Source: Eubacterium sp. UBA4343 (GTDB taxonomy: Bacteria > Bacillota > Clostridia > Lachnospirales > Lachnospiraceae). Taken from it: a stretch of 13,722 nucleotides of DNA. This document shows, piece by piece, positions 6,781-13,722 of this stretch; the stretch's first letter is position 1; every line of letters starts with the position of its first letter. Below the pieces are notes generated by a model, which saw only the letters and a list, made by a program, of their open reading frames with translations, did no database searches and was not told the origin of the DNA. The translations under genes were made by a program, and so were the position numbers. Location of the stretch: positions 1 through 13,722 of the forward strand of contig DGTF01000062.1 of NCBI GenBank assembly GCA_002394235.1, given 5' to 3'.

Positions 6781-7650
6781 TCAGATACCATGCAGACGTT
6801 CTCTGATCTTCTGCCCCTCCGGAGTTACAGCAAGCCCGCCTCTTCCGGTCTCCCTGAGCTCGGAAGGAAGGCTTCTCCCGATACTCTTCATCGCGTCTAT
6901 CACCTCATCCGGCGGAATACGGCTTCGGATTCCCGCCATGGCGAGGTCGGCGGATGAAACGGCATTCAATGCTCCGATGACATTCCGCTTCACGCACGGC
7001 ACCTCTACAAGCCCTGCAACCGGATCACAGACGAGCCCGAGAAGTGAGCTCAGAGCGATTGCGCTTCCATGGATAATTGCCTCTGACGAGCCTTCAAGCA
7101 GATATACAGCCGCGCCGGAGGCCATCGCGGAGGCGGATCCGATCTCCGCCTGACAGCCGCCTTCGGCACCGGCAAGGCAGGCTCTCAGTGCGATGACTCC
7201 TCCGATTCCCGAAGCTACATACAGAGATTCCACCATTTTTCGATCTGGAAAGTGGTATTTTTCCTGCATCGATATCAGGACTGCCGGTACAACACCGCAT
7301 GATCCCGCCGTCGGTGCCGCTACAATCCGCTTCATACAGGCATTTGACTCTGCCACCCTCAGCGCCCGTTCCATAACCTTTCCGCAAAAACCTCCGACGA
7401 TGCTCTCCCCGCCCTCATGATACCGGCGCAGCTTCTGTGCGTCAGTTCCGACCAGGCCGCTCGCGGAATACAGATCCGGATCATAGTTGGTATCCGAATC
7501 CCGCATCGCGGTGTAGATTTCCTCCATTTTTCCCATGGATCCCTCTTCTGAAATTCCTTCCTCTCTGCAATCGTCGAGAATGACTGCCTTCCAGAACGGA
7601 ATCTGCTGTTCACTGCAAACCTTTGCAATCTCTTCTAGTGAATGATACAA
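6781..7650 (-). CDS. sdaAA: L-serine ammonia-lyase (Fe-S dependent), alpha subunit
   Basis: The catalytic and iron-sulfur subunit of the two-subunit anaerobic L-serine dehydratase, which converts L-serine to pyruvate and ammonia in the cytoplasm. It has 289 residues, normal for the split alpha subunit. Visible motifs are AAPTAGSCGVVPAV (111-124), LAGAEGGCQAEIGSASAMA (159-177) and LVCDPVAGLVEVPC (206-219). Cys166, Cys208 and Cys219 are the expected ligands of the [4Fe-4S] cluster, whose open iron site binds serine. The start codon is TTG, fixed by the strong GGGGAGG 6 nt upstream and by the N-terminus MYHSLEEIAKVC. The gene follows sdaAB by 90 nt on the same strand, so the two are very probably one transcript. 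No good terminator was found downstream. Confidence 0.95.
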   Translation of the reverse strand: MYHSLEEIAKVCSEQQIPFWKAVILDDCREEGISEEGSMGKMEEIYTAMRDSDTNYDPDLYSASGLVGTDAQKLRRYHEGGESIVGGFCGKVMERALRVAESNACMKRIVAAPTAGSCGVVPAVLISMQEKYHFPDRKMVESLYVASGIGGVIALRACLAGAEGGCQAEIGSASAMASGAAVYLLEGSSEAIIHGSAIALSSLLGLVCDPVAGLVEVPCVKRNVIGALNAVSSADLAMAGIRSRIPPDEVIDAMKSIGRSLPSELRETGRGGLAVTPEGQKIRERLHGI

Positions 7651-7656
7651 ACTTCT

Positions 7657-7663
7657 CCTCCCC
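7657..7663 (-). promoter_or_regulatory. Ribosome binding site defining the TTG start of sdaAA
   Basis: Minus-strand GGGGAGG ends 6 nt before the TTG at 7650-7648. No ATG or GTG occurs at a suitable distance that would give the conserved alpha-subunit N-terminus. The strong site probably compensates for the weak start codon. Confidence 0.8.
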
Positions 7664-7740
7664 TTGCCTATGCACGAATCTGCTGCCCTGCATCCGAGCG
7701 TTTTCTGTTCTCTATTTCATCCGGAGACGGGATAACGCTC

Positions 7741-8412
7741 TTAATCCTCCTCCTGCAGACTGTAATAAGTTACCTTCTCGATCCCCTCCAGATGTTCCAG
7801 CCATTTCAGCGACTCACGCGGAATTTCCTGGTCGCATTCAATGACCATCACCGCATGGCCGCCTCTTCCCGAGCGATAGAGCTGCATCGTCGCGATATTC
7901 ACGGACTTATGCTCCAGCATACTGGTCACCTCTGCTACATGGCCGGGCTGATCCAGGTTGTGAACGATCAGTGTCGGAAGATCTCCGCTGAAGTTTGCCT
8001 CCAGTCCATCGATCCGGTTAATCATGATCCTTCCGCCGCCGATCGAAGACGCCTGAACCTCCAGCTTCCGTCCGCTCTCCGACGTAAGATTCAGAAGAAC
8101 CGAATTCGGATGTGCGTCTTCTCCCAGATCGATCGCTCCGAAACGGTATCTCAGTCCCTCCTCTTCTGCAATCCGGAAGCTGTCCGGAATCCGGCTGTCA
8201 TCCACCGCGAAGCCCATCAGACCGGCGACCAATGCCTTGTCAGTTCCGTGTCCCTTACCTGTCGCCAGAAATGATCCGTGCAGCAGAATCTCCGCATCGG
8301 TGATTTTCTCTCCGGTCAGCTTCCGGCAGACATTTCCTATCTTCACAGCGCCTGCGGTATGAGAGCTGGAAGGTCCGACCATCACGGGCCCTGTAATATC
8401 AAAGATGTTCAT
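7741..8412 (-). CDS. sdaAB: L-serine ammonia-lyase (Fe-S dependent), beta subunit with ACT domain
   Basis: The smaller subunit of the anaerobic serine dehydratase, 223 residues. The N-terminus, FDITGPVMVGPSSSHTAGAVKIG (4-26), is the hallmark of the beta domain. It is followed by GSFLATGKGHGTDKALVAGLMG (46-67) and the conserved HPNSV (101-105). The C-terminal third (about 146-220, LIVHNLDQPGHVAEVTSMLEHKSVNIATMQ) is an ACT domain, a ligand-binding module found in this family. An AGGAGG site lies 6 nt before the ATG. It is upstream of sdaAA in the same direction, giving the usual beta-alpha order. It begins 91 nt after the metA terminator, so it should have its own promoter, but no convincing -35/-10 pair was identified in 8413-8507. 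Confidence 0.95.
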   Translation of the reverse strand: MNIFDITGPVMVGPSSSHTAGAVKIGNVCRKLTGEKITDAEILLHGSFLATGKGHGTDKALVAGLMGFAVDDSRIPDSFRIAEEEGLRYRFGAIDLGEDAHPNSVLLNLTSESGRKLEVQASSIGGGRIMINRIDGLEANFSGDLPTLIVHNLDQPGHVAEVTSMLEHKSVNIATMQLYRSGRGGHAVMVIECDQEIPRESLKWLEHLEGIEKVTYYSLQEED

Positions 8413-8501
8413 TTCCTTCCTCCTGTCTGTGTGATGCTGTGAACATCTGATCCTGTCTCATGTTCTGCGTCATGATAAACAGCAATCCGTTCTTATATAT
8501 A

Positions 8502-8553
8502 CAAAAAAGCACGGGAAATGATGCAGCAATAGCAATCACTGCATTCCCGTGCT
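8502..8553 (-). terminator. Intrinsic terminator of metA
   Basis: On the minus strand, AGCACGGGAA (8553-8544) pairs with TTCCCGTGCT (8517-8508). The stem is extended by CTGCA/TGCAG-type pairing inside (8543-8539 with 8526-8522), and the hairpin is followed by TTTTTTG (the A run at 8503-8508 on the plus strand). It starts 6 nt beyond the metA stop. It is a classic rho-independent terminator separating metA from sdaAB. Confidence 0.93.
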
Positions 8554-8559
8554 CCTCCG

Positions 8560-9486
8560 TTATCTGAAATCCGGGGTGCCGTACATATCGTACGGTGTTA
8601 CCTGATATACATAATAATTGATCCAGTTCGCGTAAAGAGCCGCAGACGTCGCTCTCCAGGTCAGCAGCGGCTTCTTCTCCGGGTCATCGTCCGGATAATA
8701 GTTCTCCGGCATGGCGATATCCATTCCTTTTGCCAGATCCCGCTTATACTCCCGGTCAAGGGTCATACGGTCATACTCCGGATGTCCCTGTACGAAGACT
8801 TTCCTTCCGTCGTCTGCCATTCCAAGGAAAAAACCAGCCTCATCCGAATCCGTGAGAACGGTAATCTCCGGGTGATGCTGAAGTTCATCCATCGGAATTT
8901 CGGTGTGACGGGAATGCGGGCAAAGGAACACATCATCAAAGCCTCTGACCAGCGGAATCTTGCGCTTATGAATCTGATGCTCAAAGAGGCCGAACATCTT
9001 GTGATCGAGAAGCCTTTTCTGAATCCCGTAGAAATGATACATCGCCGCCTGTGCGCCCCAGCACTGATACATGGTTGAAGTCACATGCTTTTCCGACCAG
9101 TCCATGATCTCACAGAGTTCATCCCAGTAATCCACCTCTTCAAACTCCATCAGTTCAACCGGCGCGCCGGTCACAATCATCCCGTCATAATATTCTCTGC
9201 AGATATCTTCAAACGTCACATAAAACTTCTGAATATGACTGATCGAAGTATTCTTCACGTGATGAGAGGCAGGAACCATGAAGGTAATATCAATCTGAAG
9301 CGGTGAATTTGACAGACAGCGGAGAAGCTGAAGCTCCGTATCCTCCTTCAGCGGCATCAGATTCAGAATCAGGATCTGCAGCGGACGGATGTCCTGGTGT
9401 ATTGCGCGGTCCTCATCCATAACAAATATATTCTCTTTTTCAAGAACCTCCTTGACGGGAATATCATTCTGAATCTTAATAGGCAT
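8560..9486 (-). CDS. metA: Homoserine O-acetyltransferase (MetA type)
   Basis: Cytoplasmic enzyme of methionine biosynthesis that acylates the hydroxyl of L-homoserine. It has 308 residues, full length for the MetA (not MetX) family. The catalytic residues are all present at their canonical positions: Cys142 (YQCWGAQA), His235 and Glu237 (QGHPEYD). Glu111, in TGAPVELMEFEEVDYW, replaces the glycine of the E. coli enzyme; in this family Glu111 goes with acetyl-CoA and Gly111 with succinyl-CoA use. The product is therefore probably O-acetylhomoserine. An AGAGG site lies 7 nt before the ATG. The gene has its own promoter and a strong terminator, so it is a single-gene unit. The leader of about 80 nt is too short for a SAM riboswitch and no T-box features were seen. 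The homologous name metAA is also in use. Confidence 0.95.
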   Translation of the reverse strand: MPIKIQNDIPVKEVLEKENIFVMDEDRAIHQDIRPLQILILNLMPLKEDTELQLLRCLSNSPLQIDITFMVPASHHVKNTSISHIQKFYVTFEDICREYYDGMIVTGAPVELMEFEEVDYWDELCEIMDWSEKHVTSTMYQCWGAQAAMYHFYGIQKRLLDHKMFGLFEHQIHKRKIPLVRGFDDVFLCPHSRHTEIPMDELQHHPEITVLTDSDEAGFFLGMADDGRKVFVQGHPEYDRMTLDREYKRDLAKGMDIAMPENYYPDDDPEKKPLLTWRATSAALYANWINYYVYQVTPYDMYGTPDFR

Positions 9487-9573
9487 ATGGAATCCTCTTT
9501 TCGTATATACAATTGCTGCATCCTGCGTCCACAGGGCTATAGCGATTACATTTTCTGGCAGTCATATGCGTAT

Positions 9574-11605
<2,032 letters not shown>

Positions 11606-11628
11606 TCACCTGTTCCTCCGGGATAATC

Positions 11629-11766
11629 CCTGTCCATACCTGCCGTTCCTGCCTGTTTCTCGGGAATCCTTCCGCCTGTCCATGCATGACGCCCCTTCCC
11701 GGTTCTGCGCGATCATTTTACCTGACCATGTCTGCCGTTCCTGTCCGTTTCTCCGGAATAGCCCCA
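11629..11766. repeat. 46-bp tandem repeat array (three units) spanning the rluF 3' end
   Basis: Three units with an exact period of 46 bp start at 11629, 11675 and 11721, each opening with CCTG(T/A)CCAT. The first and third match at 33 of their first 40 positions, including the shared block TGCCGTTCCTG. The middle unit is more diverged (about 28 of 46 against the third). The third unit is coding: on the minus strand it encodes the last residues of RluF (from about GAIPEKRTG to the end), and the stop codon lies at its edge. The other two fill most of the gap to ligA. Because 46 is not a multiple of 3, the units would be read in different frames. There are no unique spacers, so this is not a CRISPR. 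Confidence 0.75.
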
Positions 11767-12458
11767 TTCAGTGCTGCTTTCAGCTCGCGGATCTCATCCG
11801 GCGTCATCTCATCCAGATCACCCGGCTTCATCTCTCCGATCCGCACATTGACGACCCGGATACGCTTTAGGCTTTGAACGCCGTATCCGCAGTACTTGCA
11901 CATGCGGCGGATCTGCCGGTTCAGCCCCTGGGTCAGAATGATCCGGAAACTGCGCCTTCCCGTCTGTTTCACCCGACACGGTCTTGTCGTAACCCCCAGC
12001 TCAGAAAGATAGATGCCCCCGCGCATTCTGTCCAGAAAATCTTCCGTAACATCCCTGCTGACCGTTACTTCGTATTCCTTTTCATGGAAATTCCGCGCTG
12101 TCATCATTTCCTGGATCAGGTCTCCGTCATCCGTCAGAATCAGGAGGCCCTCGGAATTCTTGTCCAGCCTTCCGGCATAGGTAACACGCCGCGGATACTT
12201 CAGATAATTTCCCAGGTTGTTCTTTTCTCTGGATTCGAAGGTACACACAATTCCCGTCGGTTTATAGAACTTCAAATAGATCTTGTCCATCGGCAGAACA
12301 GCTCTTTTCCCGTCGACCATGACACGATCTCCCTCTTCTACCTGTGACCCCGGTGCAGCTTTTTTCCCATTGATAGAAACATGACCGGCTTCCACAAGCC
12401 GGTCTGCTTCACGGCGCGAACATATTCCGCACTCACTAAGATATTTGTTGATTCTCAT
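11718..12458 (-). CDS. rluF: 23S rRNA pseudouridine synthase, RluF type
   Basis: Isomerises a specific uridine of 23S rRNA to pseudouridine (U2604 for E. coli RluF). It has 246 residues. An N-terminal S4 RNA-binding domain (about 1-47, MRINKYLSECGICSRREADRLVEAG) precedes the RsuA/RluB/RluE/RluF-type catalytic domain. Catalytic Asp99 lies in GRLDKNSEGLLILTDDGDL. The motif ILTQGLNRQIRRMC (174-187) and the spacing around HEKEYEVTV are closest to RluF, although RluB-like function cannot be excluded. TGGAG lies 6 nt before the ATG. A 10-bp hairpin abuts this ribosome binding site. The last dozen or so residues are encoded by a unit of the 46-bp repeat array and are poor in recognisable structure. 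Confidence 0.9.
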   Translation of the reverse strand: MRINKYLSECGICSRREADRLVEAGHVSINGKKAAPGSQVEEGDRVMVDGKRAVLPMDKIYLKFYKPTGIVCTFESREKNNLGNYLKYPRRVTYAGRLDKNSEGLLILTDDGDLIQEMMTARNFHEKEYEVTVSRDVTEDFLDRMRGGIYLSELGVTTRPCRVKQTGRRSFRIILTQGLNRQIRRMCKYCGYGVQSLKRIRVVNVRIGEMKPGDLDEMTPDEIRELKAALNGAIPEKRTGTADMVR

Positions 12459-12470
12459 AAATTACTCCAA

Positions 12471-12520
12471 ATACAGCCGGCCCGGAGATGACTCGCAAAA
12501 AAATCCGGAACCGGCTGTAT
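12471..12520. other. Hairpin 1 abutting the rluF ribosome binding site
   Basis: Perfect 10-bp arms ATACAGCCGG (12471-12480) and CCGGCTGTAT (12511-12520), with a second inner stem CCGGA/TCCGG (12482-12486 with 12504-12508). In the rluF transcript its 3' arm touches the TTTGGAG ribosome binding site (12471-12465). Its loop holds a run of seven T (12503-12497 on the minus strand). It could affect translation or read-through into rluF. Confidence 0.7.
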
Positions 12521-12579
12521 GAATATATATACGGGTGCTCCGCAGCCACAGCGCGGAGCAACTGACTTTATATATATTC
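12521..12579. other. Hairpin 2, long composite stem
   Basis: Outer arms GAATATATATA (12521-12531) and TATATATATTC (12569-12579) form 11 bp. Inside, TGCTCCGC (12536-12543) pairs with GCGGAGCA (12553-12560) to form 8 bp around a 9-nt loop. The 59-nt element starts at the base following hairpin 1. It has no T tract on either strand at the usual distance. Confidence 0.7.
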
Positions 12580-12583
12580 TGGC

Positions 12584-12599
12584 GCCCCGACCGCGGGGC
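12584..12599. other. Hairpin 3 after the membrane-protein stop codon
   Basis: GCCCCG (12584-12589) pairs with CGGGGC (12594-12599) around a 4-nt loop, 7 nt beyond the stop codon of the upstream gene. The GC-rich stem resembles a terminator stem, but it is followed on the minus strand by GCCAGAATATATA rather than a T run, so termination here is uncertain. Confidence 0.55.
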
Positions 12600-12606
12600 A
12601 TTGTCG

Positions 12607-13464
12607 TTATTGAGTATCTGTCGTTGTGTCAGTGGCTGTATCTGCTGTGCCACTATTCTCCTCTGCCGTTCCGCTGTTTCCAGTGGAATCCGTGCCATTA
12701 TCCCCAGAGCTATCCTCCGCTGAAGCTGAACCTGCATCTGAACTGCTGTCTGCCGCACTGGAGCCGAGCGTTGAGATATAATTCTTGAGGTCTTCATTCG
12801 CATTGACAACTGCGTCATACTTGCTCTGAACATCGGCGATCAGTGCCTTTGCGGATTCTGTGGATGCGGCGTCACTCATCGCCTTCTGAATCTCCTCTGA
12901 GGAATCATCCGAGATCACAAGCTTGCCGCTGTCATCAGGTGCCACATAAAATTCGGAAAGGCCGGGAATAGTGTCCGCATAGTCCTTGTACTTGTAACTG
13001 TATTCCACAAAAGCAATGTAAGTACCTTCAGAAGGACCCGGGTACGAATATGTCGTAATATTCGAATACGACTCGATCGCTCCGCTGTTTCCGCTGGAAA
13101 TCAGATCCCCAAAGTATGTCTGAACTGCGGCGTTTACGTCTCCGGAATCCTTCTTTAACGTGTCCGCACCGGAAGAAGAAGAGCTTACAGAAGCTGATCC
13201 CGAGCTGACGGCCGGTGTTACGCTGTTGTTCTCAGAAGATGAATCCGCGTCGGACGCGGTTGATGAGACGGACTGAACTGCCTGTCCCGTGGCATTCTGC
13301 GGCTGCTCGTTTCTCTTAAGAATCCCACGTACGAGGAAAACAAGCACGATAATGACGACGACGATCGCCGCAATTAGTTCGATATATCTCAAACGGTCCG
13401 AAATCCATTCCAGAACAGGATTATATTTACGTTTTGGTTTTCTGTTTCTATTATTTTCTGACAT
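12607..13464 (-). CDS. Single-pass membrane protein, Ser/Thr/Asp-rich, unknown function
   Basis: I do not recognise this 285-residue protein by name. Residues 1-28 are basic and cytoplasmic (MSENNRNRKPKRKYN). Residues 29-47 are a single transmembrane helix (IELIAAIVVVIIVLVFLV), followed by an extracellular Ser/Asn/Val-rich linker (about 55-108). A folded core at about 109-190 (VNAAVQTYFGDLISSG, then YPGPSEGTYIAFVEYSYKYKDY and PGLSEFYVAPDDSGKLVI) looks like an NTF2-like fold, judged by eye only. A charged helical segment (about 188-231) and a 54-residue Ser/Gly/Asp/Thr tail (232-285) end the protein. The start at 13464 is supported by AAGGAG 9 nt upstream. A frame open to 13539 lacks a ribosome binding site and would put 25 odd residues before the basic region. 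It precedes rluF in the same direction, separated by three hairpins. It may be an envelope-associated protein; no function is claimed. Confidence 0.8.
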   Translation of the reverse strand: MSENNRNRKPKRKYNPVLEWISDRLRYIELIAAIVVVIIVLVFLVRGILKRNEQPQNATGQAVQSVSSTASDADSSSENNSVTPAVSSGSASVSSSSSGADTLKKDSGDVNAAVQTYFGDLISSGNSGAIESYSNITTYSYPGPSEGTYIAFVEYSYKYKDYADTIPGLSEFYVAPDDSGKLVISDDSSEEIQKAMSDAASTESAKALIADVQSKYDAVVNANEDLKNYISTLGSSAADSSSDAGSASAEDSSGDNGTDSTGNSGTAEENSGTADTATDTTTDTQ

Positions 13465-13528
13465 AAAACAGTACTCCTTCTGTGAATTGCGGTAGTGCGC
13501 AGTACAGAGCGATCCGAAGCCTGTATGC

Positions 13529-13545
13529 CTGTAAAACATTTACAG
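13529..13545. promoter_or_regulatory. 17-bp palindrome upstream of the membrane-protein gene
   Basis: CTGTAAA-ACA-TTTACAG, two perfect 7-bp arms around 3 nt, 65 bp upstream of the start codon at 13464. Its size and symmetry fit an operator for a dimeric repressor. No convincing promoter hexamers were identified in 13465-13640, so the role is open. Confidence 0.4.
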
Positions 13546-13634
13546 AACTATTGGTGCCGTTCATAACCCTGCTGGTTCCATAAGCTCTTAAAACCGCGCA
13601 GCAGACTGCATATCAGTTATCTCCGTTACAGGTA

Positions 13635-13672
13635 TAAGAAAAGCCGGGTAAATGTCAAGACATCTATCCGGC
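13635..13672 (-). terminator. Intrinsic terminator downstream of tRNA-Arg
   Basis: On the minus strand GCCGGATAGATGTC (13672-13659) and GACATTTACCCGGC (13656-13643) form a 14-bp stem with one or two mismatches and a 2-nt loop, followed by TTTTCTT. It begins 10 nt past the tRNA 3' end and should insulate the membrane-protein gene from the tRNA transcript. Confidence 0.85.
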
Positions 13673-13682
13673 AGTTCCTTCG

Positions 13683-13722
13683 CGCGTCTGGAGGGATTCG
13701 AACCCCCGCCACACGGTACCGG
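13683..13722 (-). tRNA. tRNA-Arg, 3' part (anticodon probably CCG), cut by window edge
   Basis: Minus-strand 3' half of a class I tRNA. The acceptor 3' strand is CAGACGC (13690-13684) with discriminator G (13683). The T arm is GGGGG-TTCGAAT-CCCTC (13707-13691). The variable region is the five bases GTGGC, and the anticodon-stem 3' strand is ACCGT. Counting back puts bases 34-36 at 13722-13720, reading CCG, which is an arginine anticodon; discriminator G is also usual for tRNA-Arg. The anticodon lies on the very edge and its 5' stem is missing, so the isoacceptor is less certain than the tRNA itself. No CCA is encoded. Confidence 0.85.

Noticed and set aside
9487..9567. Possible SAM or T-box riboswitch before metA
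   Set aside because: The leader from the predicted start is only about 80 nt, with no long conserved stems or T-box sequence and no terminator before the gene.
11629..11766. CRISPR-like array
   Set aside because: The units are directly adjacent with no unique spacers, and one is protein coding; no cas gene is present.
13451..13564. A 37-codon minus-strand open frame overlapping the start of the 12607-13464 gene, a possible leader peptide
   Set aside because: The AGCAGGG before its ATG is only 2 nt away, the peptide has no recognisable pattern, and nothing supports translation.

Overview
The window looks like ordinary chromosome from an anaerobic Gram-positive bacterium of the class Clostridia, most likely a Lachnospiraceae-type gut organism. 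This is inferred from GGAGG-type ribosome binding sites with occasional TTG starts, sigma-A-like promoters, an oxygen-sensitive two-subunit Fe-S serine dehydratase, a MetA with the acetyl-CoA-type residue, an MBOAT/DHHW acylation pair and tRNA genes without an encoded CCA. No phage, transposase, plasmid or CRISPR gene is visible, and no gene-free stretch exceeds 300 bases.

Layout from left to right. A complete minus-strand tRNA-Gly(GCC) with its own promoter sits at 1-150. Three minus-strand genes follow: an FMN nitroreductase-family protein (193-963), an RlmD-type Fe-S 23S rRNA uracil methyltransferase (1200-2462) and an ArsP-like multi-pass putative metal(loid) exporter (2614-3480). Divergent from the exporter, under a good promoter, is a plus-strand pair: an MBOAT O-acyltransferase (3636-5108) and a DHHW/SGNH-like membrane-anchored partner (5122-6609). 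Together they probably O-acylate a cell-surface or secreted glycan. The pair converges on the minus-strand serine dehydratase genes sdaAA (6781-7650) and sdaAB (7741-8412). Upstream of these is metA (8560-9486), closed by a strong intrinsic terminator and driven by its own promoter, whose -35 box overlaps the end of ligA (9599-11602). Further right are rluF (11718-12458), a Ser/Thr/Asp-rich single-pass membrane protein of unknown function (12607-13464), a terminator, and the 3' half of a tRNA-Arg, probably CCG, cut by the window edge.

The genes are mostly housekeeping: tRNA, rRNA modification, DNA joining, methionine synthesis and serine catabolism. The less explained material is in the spacers and in two proteins. 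Points worth a second look are a 46-bp tandem repeat array that includes the 3' end of rluF, three consecutive hairpins filling the gap upstream of rluF, a two-copy operator-like repeat inside the nitroreductase promoter, a 26-bp tandem repeat downstream of rlmD, inverted repeats in the divergent exporter/MBOAT region, the low-complexity insert in the DHHW protein, and the unrecognised protein at 12607-13464. I do not see convincing evidence for a wholly new multigene system.
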